DNA of 64,000 bases from Microbacterium yannicii (GTDB taxonomy: Bacteria > Actinomycetota > Actinomycetes > Actinomycetales > Microbacteriaceae): the NCBI RefSeq assembly GCF_024055635.1, contig NZ_JAMXMB010000010.1:1-64000 (forward strand), read 5' to 3'. Position 1 is the first letter of the stretch. Every line of letters begins with the position of its first letter. A program made the translations under genes and the position numbers. The notes beneath the pieces were generated by a model. That model was not told the DNA's origin, did no database searches, and saw only the letters and a list, made by a program, of their open reading frames with translations. Shown piece after piece: positions 30,111 through 39,033 of this stretch.

Positions 30111-30905
30111 TCACCCCCGCACGCGTGTGCGCTCGGTCGCGAGGAGCGTCAACAGCTCGGCGAGGGCGGCGATGTCGGGCACGCGTACCGCGGCCGCCGT
30201 CGGACCGTCGCCGACGCGCACGCCCAGGTCGTCCGCGCCCAGGCTCGCCAGCGCGTCCTCGTCGGTCACATCGTCTCCGGCGAACAGCACGGCCGTCGCT
30301 CCCACGCGCTCGCGCAGCTCGGCGATCGCGGAATCCTTGCCCTCGTGGCGGAACGCGAACTCCACGATGTTGTGCCCGCTCCGTCGACGCCAGTGCGGCG
30401 CCTCCGCCGCGACGATCTCGTCGGCGAGGCGATTCGCCTCAGCCGCGGCCTCCGCTGTCGCCCGCCGGGTGTGGACGCCGAACCCGAAGGTCTTCGGCTC
30501 GATCCAGACGCCGTCCAGGTGCGCCGTCGCCGCCTCGGCGTGCGCGCGCAGCGCGTCGCGGAGCGCGACATCCGCCTCCTCTTCGCCGTGGCTCTGCAGG
30601 CCCTCGCCCGGGATCCAGAACTCGGCGCCGTGGGATCCGGCCAACAGCACGCGCGACGCATCGTCGTGCTCGGCGATCACCCGCAGGTCGACGAGACTCC
30701 GGCCCGAGACGAACGCCACGACCGTGTCGGGTGCGGCGACCACGGCGTTCACCGCGTCGCGCGCGGCAGGCAGCATCCGTGCATCCATCGGCTCGTCCTC
30801 GAGCGGCGACAGGGTGCCGTCGAAGTCGAGTGCGACGAGGAGGAGTTCGGATGCCGCGACCCCGGCGATCGCCTGGCGCACGTCGTCCGCGAGGTCCACA
30901 CTCAT
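30111..30905 (-). CDS. otsB: Trehalose-6-phosphate phosphatase
   Basis: This HAD-superfamily phosphatase removes the phosphate from trehalose-6-phosphate made by OtsA. It has 264 residues. The nucleophile motif is VALDFDGTLSP with Asp27 and Asp29, followed by FVSGRSL and the C-terminal FAGDDVTDEDA metal motif. The ATG overlaps the otsA stop by four bases, so the pair is coupled. Trehalose in actinobacteria serves as osmoprotectant and carbon store. Confidence 0.95.
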   Translation of the reverse strand: MSVDLADDVRQAIAGVAASELLLVALDFDGTLSPLEDEPMDARMLPAARDAVNAVVAAPDTVVAFVSGRSLVDLRVIAEHDDASRVLLAGSHGAEFWIPGEGLQSHGEEEADVALRDALRAHAEAATAHLDGVWIEPKTFGFGVHTRRATAEAAAEANRLADEIVAAEAPHWRRRSGHNIVEFAFRHEGKDSAIAELRERVGATAVLFAGDDVTDEDALASLGADDLGVRVGDGPTAAAVRVPDIAALAELLTLLATERTRVRG

Positions 30906-32380
30906 GCGCGTGCCTCCGCCGATCGGTTGAGCGCGGGGAACCGGTTGCGCTCGCGCGCCCCGTCGAGGGCGTCGAGGAAGGACTGCGACCACCGTGCGAC
31001 GTCGTTCTCCACGACCTTGCGCCGCAGCGCCCGCATACGGCGGCCCTGCTCGGCAGAGGGCATCTCGATCGCACGCATGATCGCGTCCTTCATGCCGTCG
31101 ATGTCATGAGGGTTGATGCGCACCGCGCTCGGGAGCTCGTCGGCGGCGCCGGCGAACTCGCTGAGCACGAGCACGCCGCGGTTGTCGATGCGCGACGCGA
31201 CGTACTCCTTGGCGACGAGGTTCATGCCATCGCGCAGCGCGGTGACGAGCATGACGTCTGCCGCGAGGAACAGCGCCACCATCTCCTCCCTCGGGTAGGC
31301 CTGGTGGAGGTAGCGGATCGCGGTGTGCCCCATCGTGTCGTGGTCGCCGTTGATGCGGCCGACGGTGAGCTCGATCTCGTCACGCAGCTGCATGTAGGCG
31401 GCGACGCGCTCCCGGCTGGGGCTCGCGACCTGCACGAGCGTCACGTCCTCGACCGCGATCTTCCCGTCTTCCAGCAGCTCGCCGAACGCCTTCATGCGGT
31501 GCCGGATGCCCTTGGTGTAGTCCAGGCGATCGACGCCGAGCAGGATCTTCTTCGGGTTGCCCAGGCTCTCGCGGATCTCCTTCGCGCGCGCCCGCACATC
31601 GTCCTGCCGGGCGAGCTCGATGTAGGACGACGCGTCGATCGAGATCGGGAACGCCTTCGCGAGCGCACGCCGGGTGGTGCCGTCGGGATTGGGGACGGTG
31701 ATGCCCGAGGCCTTCGTGTCGTACCGCAGCTGGCGACGAACGGCCCGGGCGAAGTTGCCCGCGTCCGCGACCCGCTGAAAGCCGATGACGTCGGCGCCGA
31801 GCAGCCCCTCCAGCACCTGGCGGCGCCACGGCAGCTGCGAGTAGAGGCCGTATGCCGGGAAGGGAATGTGGTGGAAGTAGCCGATCGTCAGGTCGGGGCG
31901 CGCCTGTCGCAGCATCTGCGGCACCAGTTGCAGCTGATAGTCCTGCACCCAGACGGTCGCTCCGTCCGCCGCCACGGCAGCGGCGGCTTCGGCGAACCGG
32001 CGGTTCACCTTCACGTAGGCGTCCCACCAGACGCGGCGATAACGGGGCTCGGCGATGACATCGTGGTAGAGCGGCCAGAACGTGTCGTTCGACATGCCCT
32101 CGTAGTAGAGCTCGACGTCTTCGGATGTCAGCATGACCGGCACCAGATGCGTGCCCTCGAACTCGAAGGGGTCCACCTCGATGTCGGGCTGCCCCGGCCA
32201 GCCCACCCACGCGCCATCGGCCCGGCGCATCACCGGCTCGAGCGCGGTCACGAGCCCGCCCGGCGAACGTCGCCAGCTGGGCTCGCCGTCGCCGTCGGCA
32301 ACGCGGTCGACGGGCAGGCGATTGGCCACGACCACCAGTTCGGCGATCCGGCCGGGCGAGGGAGGGTGGGGTTGTGTCAC
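30902..32380 (-). CDS. otsA: Trehalose-6-phosphate synthase
   Basis: This GT20 glycosyltransferase makes trehalose-6-phosphate from glucose-6-phosphate and a nucleoside-diphosphate glucose. It has about 492 residues. Typical segments are [51 protein letters not shown] and [13 protein letters not shown]. The GTG start at 32380 has AGGAG seven bases upstream. The longer open frame toward 32488 has no ribosome site and departs from the family N-terminus. It is the first gene of otsA-otsB. Confidence 0.95.
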   Translation of the reverse strand: MTQPHPPSPGRIAELVVVANRLPVDRVADGDGEPSWRRSPGGLVTALEPVMRRADGAWVGWPGQPDIEVDPFEFEGTHLVPVMLTSEDVELYYEGMSNDTFWPLYHDVIAEPRYRRVWWDAYVKVNRRFAEAAAAVAADGATVWVQDYQLQLVPQMLRQARPDLTIGYFHHIPFPAYGLYSQLPWRRQVLEGLLGADVIGFQRVADAGNFARAVRRQLRYDTKASGITVPNPDGTTRRALAKAFPISIDASSYIELARQDDVRARAKEIRESLGNPKKILLGVDRLDYTKGIRHRMKAFGELLEDGKIAVEDVTLVQVASPSRERVAAYMQLRDEIELTVGRINGDHDTMGHTAIRYLHQAYPREEMVALFLAADVMLVTALRDGMNLVAKEYVASRIDNRGVLVLSEFAGAADELPSAVRINPHDIDGMKDAIMRAIEMPSAEQGRRMRALRRKVVENDVARWSQSFLDALDGARERNRFPALNRSAEARA

Positions 32381-32518
32381 GCGGGCTCCTGACGTTTCGT
32401 GGACTCGGCAACGGCCCCAGGCTAACAGCGCCCCCCTCCCGCCCAGATGCCCTTGACGCGCGACGCAGGGCCATGTCAAGGGGCGCATCGGCCACGACTG
32501 CCGCGCTAACGTGGCCTC

Positions 32519-32773
32519 ATGCGCAAGTACCTCTTCGGCACCGGCATCATCACGGCGTTCACCGGCGGGCTGACGCTGCTGAGAGGCCTTCGTGAGAATG
32601 AGCCGTTCACGTGGCGCATGGCGCTGGCATGGCTCAGCTGGGGGATCTCACTGGCGCTCGCGGTCGGCGCTGTCGTCGACGTGCGCCGGGCGTCGCGCGG
32701 CGTGCTCATCGCGAACGACTCCCCCGTCCACGGCCGCGAGAAGAAGCTGCTGAAGCGCCGCCTCGACAGCTGA
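32519..32773 (+). CDS. Small membrane protein of unknown function
   Basis: An 84-residue protein with two hydrophobic segments, about 5-22 and 34-53, and a basic C-terminus (REKKLLKRRLDS). No domain was recognised. TAACGT lies six bases before the ATG, matching the leaderless pattern, which supports a real gene. It is divergent from otsA and is followed by tandem repeats. Confidence 0.6.
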   Translation: MRKYLFGTGIITAFTGGLTLLRGLRENEPFTWRMALAWLSWGISLALAVGAVVDVRRASRGVLIANDSPVHGREKKLLKRRLDS

Positions 32774-32803
32774 TCGGCGCCGGCAGCTTCGATCGCTCAT
32801 CGA

Positions 32804-33060
32804 GCACCCACGGGACGCAGCGCGCCCCTGCTCCGGTCGCTGAGCGAGCGCCAGCGAGACGAAGCGCAGGCTCCCCCGCCCCGCCGGCACCCACGGGACG
32901 CAGTGCGCGGCCCTGCTCCGGTCGCTGAGCGAGCGCCAGCGAGATGAAGCGTGGGCTCGCCCGCCCCGCCGGCACCCACGGGACGCAGCGCGCCCCTGCT
33001 CCGGTCGCTGAGCGAGCGCCAGCGAGACGAAGCGTGGGCTCGCCCGCCCGGCCGGCACCC
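32804..33060. repeat. Three tandem repeats of 83-85 bp
   Basis: Nearly identical units begin at 32804, 32887 and 32972 with GCACCCACGGGACGCAG. A fourth partial GCACCC follows at 33055. Each unit contains GGTCGCTGAGCGAGCGCCAG, then CGAGAYGAAGCG. The first two units differ by a few substitutions and a two-base length change. The array fills the space between the small membrane protein and the thiolase stop. It is not interrupted by unique spacers, so it is not CRISPR. Confidence 0.9.
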
Positions 33061-33070
33061 GCCACAGCCC

Positions 33071-34255
33071 TCAGCGCGTGAGGATGAGCGCGTCGCCCTG
33101 GCCACCGCCGCCGCAGAGCGCGACCGCGGCGGTGCCCCCGCCGCGGCGAACCAGCTCGTGCACTGCGTGGACGACGAGGCGGTTGCCGGATGCCCCGATC
33201 GGGTGCCCGATCGCGATGCCGCCGCCGTGCGGGTTGACGACCTCGTCGGAGAGTCCCAGCTCGGCCTGCGAGCGCGCGACCACGGCGCCGAACGCCTCGT
33301 TGATCTCGACGATGTCGAGGTCGGATGCGACGATGCCCTGCTTGGCCAGCGCCTTCTCGATCGCCCGGGCCGGCTGGGCATGCAGCGAGTTGTCGGGACC
33401 TGCGACCTGGCCCGAGGCACCGACGACGGCAAGCACGTCCCACCCGTTCTCGTCGGCGTGGGAGCGCGTCGTGAGCACGACCGCCGAGCCGCCGTCCGAG
33501 ATCTGCGACGAGTTGCCCGCCGTGATCGAGCCGCCCTGGGCGAAAGCGGGGCGAAGACCCGCGAGGGTGTCGACCGTCGTATCGGGCCGGACGCCCTCAT
33601 CCTTCGTCACGATGACCGGGTCGCCCTTGCGCTGCGGGATCTCGACCGGCACGATCTCGGCGTCGAAGACGCCCTCGGCCTGCCCTGCGGCGGCGCGCTG
33701 ATGAGAGCGGGCGGCGACGGCATCCTGAGCCTCGCGCGTGATCTCGAACCGCTCGTTGTGGCGCTCCGTGGATGCACCCATGCTCTCGCGGTCATACGCG
33801 TCGGTCAGCCCGTCGTACGCCATGTGGTCGAGCACCTCGATGGAGCCGTACGCCCAGCCGTCGCGCGAGCCCATCAGCAGGTGGGGCGAGCGCGTCATCG
33901 ACTCCATGCCGGCGGCGACCACCACGGTCGCGTCACCCGTGGCGATCATGCGGGCGCCGTCGATGATGGCCGTGAGCCCCGACAGGCACACCTTGTTGAC
34001 GGATCCCGAGTGGACCTCCCACGGGATGCCGGCTCCCACCGCCGCCTGCCGCGCCGGGTTCTGTCCGCTGCCGGCGGCGAGCACCTGGCCCACCAGCACG
34101 GCGTCGACGGCGTCGGCCGGGATGCCGCCCTTCTCGAGCGCGCCGCGGATGGCGGCGCTGCCGAGCTGCACCGCGGTGAGCGGAGCCAGCTGGCCCTTGA
34201 GGCGTCCCTGCGGAGTCCGCGCGGCCGCGACGATGACGACGTCCTCGTGGTTCAT
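33071..34255 (-). CDS. Acetyl-CoA C-acyltransferase (thiolase)
   Basis: This thiolase (394 residues) should cleave acetoacetyl-CoA, or another 3-ketoacyl-CoA, with CoA to give acetyl-CoA. The acyl-accepting cysteine is Cys90 in [16 protein letters not shown] holds the catalytic histidine and ALCGGGGQG the second cysteine. Its ATG overlaps the stop of the CoA-transferase beta subunit by four bases. With that pair and the nearby 3-hydroxybutyrate-type dehydrogenase, the role is most simply acetoacetyl-CoA thiolysis. A beta-ketoadipyl-CoA thiolase (PcaF) is the alternative. Confidence 0.92.
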   Translation of the reverse strand: MNHEDVVIVAAARTPQGRLKGQLAPLTAVQLGSAAIRGALEKGGIPADAVDAVLVGQVLAAGSGQNPARQAAVGAGIPWEVHSGSVNKVCLSGLTAIIDGARMIATGDATVVVAAGMESMTRSPHLLMGSRDGWAYGSIEVLDHMAYDGLTDAYDRESMGASTERHNERFEITREAQDAVAARSHQRAAAGQAEGVFDAEIVPVEIPQRKGDPVIVTKDEGVRPDTTVDTLAGLRPAFAQGGSITAGNSSQISDGGSAVVLTTRSHADENGWDVLAVVGASGQVAGPDNSLHAQPARAIEKALAKQGIVASDLDIVEINEAFGAVVARSQAELGLSDEVVNPHGGGIAIGHPIGASGNRLVVHAVHELVRRGGGTAAVALCGGGGQGDALILTR

Positions 34256-34905
34256 GCTTCCACCTTAAGTTCGTCCGAGACCCGCAGCTCCGGTTCGGTC
34301 GCGGCGATCACCTCGGCCACCGAGACACCCGGGGCCGTCTCGACCAGCACGAGTCCGGCATCCGTCACATCGATGACCGCGAGGTCCGTGATGATCCGGT
34401 CGACCACACCGCGACCCGTGAGCGGCAGCGAGCATTCGTTCACGATCTTCGCCGAGCCGTCCTTGGCGACGTGCTCCATCAGCACGATCACCTTCGCGGC
34501 GCCGTGCACGAGGTCCATGGCGCCGCCGGGACCCTTCACCATCTTTCCGGGGATCATCCAGTTGGCGAGGTCGCCCGACGCCGAGACCTGCATGGCGCCG
34601 AGGATCGCGGCGTCGATCTTGCCGCCGCGGATCATGCCGAAGCTCGTCGCGGAGTCGAAGAACGCGGCGCCCGGGAGCGTGGTCACGGTCTCCTTGCCGG
34701 CGTTGATGAGGTCGGGGTCGACGTTCTCCTCGGTCGGGTACGGACCGACGCCGAGGATGCCGTTCTCGGACTGCAGCACCACCATCACGCCCTCGGGCAC
34801 GAAGTTGGGCACCAGCGTCGGCAGGCCGATGCCGAGGTTGACGTACGACCCGTCGGCGAGCTCGGCAGCCGCGCGGGCGGCCATCTCGTTGCGGTTCAGC
34901 GGCAT
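34252..34905 (-). CDS. scoB: 3-oxoacid CoA-transferase subunit B
   Basis: This is the beta subunit of a succinyl-CoA:3-oxoacid CoA-transferase. It moves CoA from succinyl-CoA to acetoacetate (or 3-oxoadipate). It has 217 residues. The catalytic glutamate is Glu47 in LQSENGILG, and [12 protein letters not shown] is the family N-terminus. It starts one base after the alpha-subunit stop and overlaps the thiolase start, so three products are made in step. The names scoB and pcaJ are both possible; the neighbourhood favours acetoacetate. Confidence 0.9.
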   Translation of the reverse strand: MPLNRNEMAARAAAELADGSYVNLGIGLPTLVPNFVPEGVMVVLQSENGILGVGPYPTEENVDPDLINAGKETVTTLPGAAFFDSATSFGMIRGGKIDAAILGAMQVSASGDLANWMIPGKMVKGPGGAMDLVHGAAKVIVLMEHVAKDGSAKIVNECSLPLTGRGVVDRIITDLAVIDVTDAGLVLVETAPGVSVAEVIAATEPELRVSDELKVEA

Positions 34906-34906
34906 G

Positions 34907-35707
34907 TCAGGCTCCTTCGGGAATCTCGCGCGCGGCGGCCTGGGCGACGCTGACCGTGCGCCGCTCGATGCGCTTCTCGATGTCGGACCCGACCTCCACG
35001 ATGCGGTGCACATAGATGCCGGGAAGATGGATGCTGTCCGGGTCGAGTTCGCCCGGTTCCACGAGCTCCTCCACCTGGGCGATGCAGACCCGCCCGGCCA
35101 TGGCAGCGAGCGGGTTGAAGTTGCGCGCCGCCTTGTTGAAGACGAGGTTGCCGTGGCGGTCGCCCTTGAGCGCGTGCACCAGTGCGAAGTCGGTGACGAT
35201 CGCTTCTTCGAGCACGTAGTCGCCCGGCGTGCCGGCGACGTCGAAGCGGCGCACGTCCTTGACCGGCGACGCGACGGCGATGCTGCCGTCGGCGGCGTAG
35301 CGGCGCGGAAGCCCGCCTTCGGCGACCTGGGTGCCGACGCCGGTCTGCGTGTAGAACGCGGCGATGCCCGAGCCGCCCGCACGCAGCTTCTCGGCGAGCG
35401 TGCCCTGCGGCGTGAGTTCGAGCTCGAGTTCACCGGAGAGGAACTGCCGCTCGAACTCCTTGTTCTCTCCGACGTAGGACGACGTCATCTTGCGGATGCG
35501 CTGGGCGTTCAGCAGGATGCCGAGGCCCCAGTCGTCCACGCCGCAGTTGTTGCTGACGATGCTGAGGTCGCTCGTCCCCTGCGCGAGCAGCGCTTCGATG
35601 AGGGCGATGGGGTTGCCCGAGAGGCCGAATCCCCCCACCGCGAGCGAAGCGCCTTCGGGGATGTCGGCGACAGCTTCGGCCGCCGAGGCCCAGGTCTTGT
35701 CGATCAC
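34907..35707 (-). CDS. scoA: 3-oxoacid CoA-transferase subunit A
   Basis: This is the alpha subunit of the CoA-transferase, 266 residues. The family CoA-binding motif appears as [19 protein letters not shown], and [12 protein letters not shown] and [17 protein letters not shown] are typical. The start is GTG at 35707 with GGGAG upstream; the open frame continues further but without family similarity. It is the first gene of scoA-scoB-thiolase. It is divergent from the IclR regulator, whose control region is at 35708-35894. Confidence 0.9.
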   Translation of the reverse strand: MIDKTWASAAEAVADIPEGASLAVGGFGLSGNPIALIEALLAQGTSDLSIVSNNCGVDDWGLGILLNAQRIRKMTSSYVGENKEFERQFLSGELELELTPQGTLAEKLRAGGSGIAAFYTQTGVGTQVAEGGLPRRYAADGSIAVASPVKDVRRFDVAGTPGDYVLEEAIVTDFALVHALKGDRHGNLVFNKAARNFNPLAAMAGRVCIAQVEELVEPGELDPDSIHLPGIYVHRIVEVGSDIEKRIERRTVSVAQAAAREIPEGA

Positions 35708-35738
35708 ATGCACTCCCTCGTGTCTGACTGATCCGCAG

Positions 35739-35814
35739 CAACTCCTTCCGATCCGGCCATCGCCTGCCCAGACGCGGTGGAGATCACCGGAACTGCGTCG
35801 GATCGGAGGAGTTG
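35739..35814. promoter_or_regulatory. Inverted repeat in scoA-iclR divergent region
   Basis: CAACTCCTTCCGATCCG (35739-35755) and CGGATCGGAGGAGTTG (35799-35814) are inverted copies differing by one extra T. They are separated by 43 bases between the two divergent genes. They are candidate paired binding sites for the IclR protein or a hairpin in the scoA leader. Confidence 0.55.
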
Positions 35815-35885
35815 TGTCAATCCTGCGCCGCCCGGTGCGGGTTCGGCGCGTCCCCACTTGCCATGTGGAGCCTTCCTCGCTTAGC

Positions 35886-35900
35886 GTCCATATTGTGGAC
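35886..35900. promoter_or_regulatory. Possible IclR autoregulatory palindrome over the GTG start
   Basis: GTCCA-TATTG-TGGAC is a short inverted repeat covering the IclR GTG start at 35895. A TAGCGT box ends at 35887, seven bases before the start. Binding here would block a leaderless transcript. Confidence 0.4.
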
Positions 35901-36683
35901 ACCGAGCCGAAGCGCATCATCCCGGGCGCCCAGTCGATCGCCCGCGCAGCCCACTTGCTGAGGCTCGTGACGTCGGGCGGCGACGACGGGATGCCGGTGG
36001 CCGAACTCGCCCGCCGCGCCGAGCTCACCCGCCCCACGACGCACCGGCTGCTCGCCGCTCTGCGTCAGGAGGGCCTCGTCGACCAGGACGAGCGCACCGG
36101 ACGCTGGATGCCGGGCCCTGAGCTGTTCCTGATGGGCACCGTCGCGGCATCCCGCTATGACGTGACCGGGATCGCCCGCGACATCGTCCGCTCACTCGCG
36201 GTGCGCACCGAGGAGAGCGCGTTCCTCTCCGTGCGCCGCGGCGACGAGACCGTGTGCCTGCTGCGGGAGGAGGGCAGCTTCCCGATCCGCTCGTTCGTGC
36301 TGTCGGAAGGGGTCCGCTTCCCGCTGGGCGTCGCTTCGGCGGGCCTCGCGATCCTCGCCTTCCTGCCGCCCCACGATGTGGACGCCTACTTCGAGCGTCA
36401 TCCCGAGCTTCCCCGTGAATGGGGGGCCGCGCACAGCGAGCCCCGGCTGCGGACGCGGCTGCGCGACACCCAGGAACGCGGCTACGCCGTGAACCCCGGT
36501 CTCATCGTCGAGGGCTCGTACGGCATCGGCGCGGCGGTCTTCACACGCGAGGGCCACCCCCAGTGGGCGCTGAGCCTGACGGGCGTGGAGTTCCGCTTCG
36601 GCCACGACCGGCTCCCGGAGCTCGGCCGAACCCTCCTCGCCCACGCGCACCAGCTGACGATGCGCATCGCCGCCGCGCGCTGA
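35895..36683 (+). CDS. IclR-family transcriptional regulator
   Basis: The protein has 262 residues. The N-terminal IclR winged helix-turn-helix contains MPVAELARRAELTRPTTHRLLAAL. The effector domain covers about 90-255. It is divergent from scoA-scoB-thiolase and ends 15 bp before the stop of the hydrolase gene, which converges on it. IclR proteins next to CoA-transferase genes (PcaR-like) often sense an aromatic or keto acid. Here the inducer is unknown. The GTG at 35895 is chosen because it follows a TAGCGT box and begins a normal-length protein. Confidence 0.88.
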   Translation: MDTEPKRIIPGAQSIARAAHLLRLVTSGGDDGMPVAELARRAELTRPTTHRLLAALRQEGLVDQDERTGRWMPGPELFLMGTVAASRYDVTGIARDIVRSLAVRTEESAFLSVRRGDETVCLLREEGSFPIRSFVLSEGVRFPLGVASAGLAILAFLPPHDVDAYFERHPELPREWGAAHSEPRLRTRLRDTQERGYAVNPGLIVEGSYGIGAAVFTREGHPQWALSLTGVEFRFGHDRLPELGRTLLAHAHQLTMRIAAAR

Positions 36684-36698
36684 CGACCTGCCGGCGGT

Positions 36699-37592
36699 TC
36701 AGACCGCGGCGGCGAGCTCGGCTCGCACCGTGCCGGCGACCGCATCCGCTCCCCGCTCGGAGAGCACGATCGTGTAGTGGTTCACGTCGTCGATGTGCAG
36801 GTGGCGGACGCCAGGGTGCGCGGCCCGCAGCTCGGCCATGCGCTCCGGCGCGTACAGTGGCGGGACCTGGTCCAGCAGGCCGCGTTCGGCGGTGAGCAGG
36901 ACGGTGGGATGCCGCAGGGCCGCGAGCGCCGTGGCGATCGCCGTTCCCGTGTTCTGGTCGATCGAGTCCTCTTCGAGCGTCGCGTAGCTCGTCGCGGGAC
37001 GCAGCTCGGGCGCGTCGCCGACCAGGTCGTAGGCGAGGTACGCCTCGAGCATCGGCGACCAGTCCCGCCGGAACGCCGGGTGCTCCCGCCAGAAGTCGAA
37101 GTACGCATCGACCGACGGGAAGCGCATCGCGAGGCGGTCCGCCGTGGGTCCGAGCACTAGCCGGATGACCTCGTCCGCGGTCAGTCCGGCGGGCACGTCG
37201 AGTGGCAGCCCGCCGTCGACCAGCACCACGCGCGACACCCGTTCGGGATACCGATCGCCGAAGACGAGGCCGACGAACGCGCCCATGGAGTGCCCGACGA
37301 CGAGGACGCGCTCGACGTCGAGGGCATCCAGCACCGCAGCGAGATCGGCCGCGTGCGCCTCGAGTCCCGCACGGCCGGTCAGGTCGTTGCTCCGCCCGCG
37401 ACCGCGCAGGTCCGGCGCGATCAGACGCATGTCGGGAAGCCGGTCCGCCACCGCGCGCCATGACAGATGGGATGCCGTCACCCCATGGATCAGCAGCACC
37501 GCCGGCGCTTCGGGGTCGTCATCGGGTTCCCAGACGCCCACGCGCAGGTCGCCCCCCGAGACCGGCACATCGACGGTGCGGTAGACGCTCAT
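36699..37592 (-). CDS. Alpha/beta hydrolase
   Basis: This is a cytosolic esterase-type hydrolase of 297 residues. The nucleophile is Ser102 in VVGHSMGAF. The oxyanion region is LLIHGVTAS, and a catalytic histidine lies in DDVNHYTI. No signal peptide is present. Its ATG overlaps the dehydrogenase stop by four bases, so it belongs to the long importer-ligase-dehydrogenase operon and is its last gene. A plausible inferred task is hydrolysis of an imported ester or oligomer to give 3-hydroxybutyrate. Enol-lactonase (PcaD-like) activity is another possibility. Confidence 0.85.
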   Translation of the reverse strand: MSVYRTVDVPVSGGDLRVGVWEPDDDPEAPAVLLIHGVTASHLSWRAVADRLPDMRLIAPDLRGRGRSNDLTGRAGLEAHAADLAAVLDALDVERVLVVGHSMGAFVGLVFGDRYPERVSRVVLVDGGLPLDVPAGLTADEVIRLVLGPTADRLAMRFPSVDAYFDFWREHPAFRRDWSPMLEAYLAYDLVGDAPELRPATSYATLEEDSIDQNTGTAIATALAALRHPTVLLTAERGLLDQVPPLYAPERMAELRAAHPGVRHLHIDDVNHYTIVLSERGADAVAGTVRAELAAAV

Positions 37593-38341
37593 CGGGCCGT
37601 CCATCCGCCGTCCATCGTGTACGAGGCTCCGGTGACCATGCCCGCCTTCTCCGACGCCAGCCAGCCGGCGAGGGAGGCGACCTCGTCCGCCTCGACGAGC
37701 CGTTTGACGGCGCTCTCGGTGAGCATGATCTTCTCGACGACTTCGCTCTCGGGGATGCCGTGCACCTTCGCCTGGTCGGCGATCTGCTTCTCGACGAGGG
37801 GCGTGCGCACGTAGGCCGGGTTGATGCAGTTGCTGGTGACGCCGTGCGGCGCGCCCTCGAGCGCTGTCACCTTCGACAGCCCTTCCAGACCGTGCTTCGC
37901 CGACACGTAGGCCGACTTGAACGCACTGGCGCGCAGGCCATGCGCGCTGGAGATGTTGATCACGCGCCCCCATCCCCGCTCGTACATCGCGGGAAGCGCG
38001 GCGCGGATCAGGAGGAACGGCGACTCCAGCATGAGCCGCACGATGAGGCGGAACGCCTCGGGATCGAATTCCGGGATCGGCGCCACGCGCTGGATACCCG
38101 CGTTGTTCACGAGGATGTCGACGTCGAGGCTCAGATCGTCGAGCGCGGCGGTGTCGGCGAGATCGACCACCCAGGTCTCGCCGCCGACGGCGGTCGCGGC
38201 ATCCGTCGCGGCGTCCTGATTGAGGTCGGCGATGACGACATGCGCACCGCGTGATGCGAACTCGTGCGCGCAGGCCAGGCCGATGCCGCTCGCTCCGCCG
38301 GTGACCAGGGCGCGCTTGCCCACCAGGTCCTTCTCCGCCAT
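37589..38341 (-). CDS. bdhA: 3-hydroxybutyrate dehydrogenase (SDR family)
   Basis: This short-chain dehydrogenase (250 residues) probably oxidises 3-hydroxybutyrate to acetoacetate with NAD+. The cofactor motif is TGGASGIG at 14-21. The catalytic residues are Ser132, Tyr145 and Lys149 (YVSAK). The segment INPAYVRTPLVEKQI followed by DQAKVHGIPESEVV is highly characteristic of BdhA. It starts on the last base of the TetR stop codon (TGATG) and overlaps the hydrolase start. Acetoacetate would then be activated by the CoA-transferase at 34252-35707. Confidence 0.9.
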   Translation of the reverse strand: MAEKDLVGKRALVTGGASGIGLACAHEFASRGAHVVIADLNQDAATDAATAVGGETWVVDLADTAALDDLSLDVDILVNNAGIQRVAPIPEFDPEAFRLIVRLMLESPFLLIRAALPAMYERGWGRVINISSAHGLRASAFKSAYVSAKHGLEGLSKVTALEGAPHGVTSNCINPAYVRTPLVEKQIADQAKVHGIPESEVVEKIMLTESAVKRLVEADEVASLAGWLASEKAGMVTGASYTMDGGWTAR

Positions 38342-39033
38342 CACGCTTCCTTCCCTCCGTCGCCGCTGCCCGTTCGAGGGGCGAGCGCGTTGTCGATGAT
38401 TCGGGTCATCCCGGCGAACACCACCGGGTCGAGCTCTGCGGGCGGCTTGCCGTCGGCGTCCCGCTCCCACAGCAGGAAACGCATGCCGATCAGCTCGCCC
38501 ATGCCCATCAGCGCCCACGCGGTGGTCTGGGGGTCGAGGCCGCGGTCGACATCGCCCGCGGCCTGCGCCGCGCGCAGACCCGCCTCGTAGCCCTCGACGA
38601 TGCGGGTGTAATGGAGGCGCAGCACCTCGGGCGAGACGAACTCCGCCTCGCGGACGACCCGGTACAGCGCCGGGTGCTCGGCCGTGAACCGGAAGAAGCC
38701 GGCGAAGCCCGCGCGCTCCGCCTCCAGGCGCGAGGACGCGCCGGCCATCGCCTCAGACATCGAGTGCCGCACCCGGCGGTTGAGGTCGAGCACGAGCGCC
38801 TCGAAGATCGCCTGCTTGCTGTCGAAGTACAGGTAGAACGTGCCGAGTCCTATGCCTGCGCGCTCGGTGATCTTGACGATGGATGCCTCGTGGTAGCCCT
38901 GTTCGGCGAACACCAGCTCGGCCGCCTCCAGGAGGCGACGCCGGGTGGCCTCGCCGCGCTTCGTCAGCGGTCGGCCGGTCGCAGACGAGACCGGCGCTTC
39001 CTCGTGGTCGACGAGTTCCTCGGACATGCTCAT
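38341..39033 (-). CDS. TetR-family regulator within the importer operon
   Basis: The protein has 230 residues. Its N-terminal helix-turn-helix contains RRRLLEAAELVFAEQGYHEASI, then GIGLGTFYLYF. The C-terminal domain resembles acyl-CoA- or fatty-acid-responsive TetR proteins, but that is only an impression. It overlaps the ligase stop by four bases and the dehydrogenase start by one. It is therefore made with the enzymes it may control. No adjacent operator was found inside the overlapping genes; a site upstream of 45665 would be expected. Confidence 0.85.
   Translation of the reverse strand: MSMSEELVDHEEAPVSSATGRPLTKRGEATRRRLLEAAELVFAEQGYHEASIVKITERAGIGLGTFYLYFDSKQAIFEALVLDLNRRVRHSMSEAMAGASSRLEAERAGFAGFFRFTAEHPALYRVVREAEFVSPEVLRLHYTRIVEGYEAGLRAAQAAGDVDRGLDPQTTAWALMGMGELIGMRFLLWERDADGKPPAELDPVVFAGMTRIIDNALAPRTGSGDGGKEA

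Noticed and set aside
32804-33060. Repeats considered as a CRISPR array
   Set aside because: The 83-bp units abut directly with no unique spacers and no cas genes are near.
33071-35707. Reading the CoA-transferase and thiolase as pcaI, pcaJ and pcaF of the beta-ketoadipate pathway
   Set aside because: No other protocatechuate or catechol pathway gene is seen, while a BdhA-type dehydrogenase is close by. The families overlap, so this stays an alternative rather than the call.
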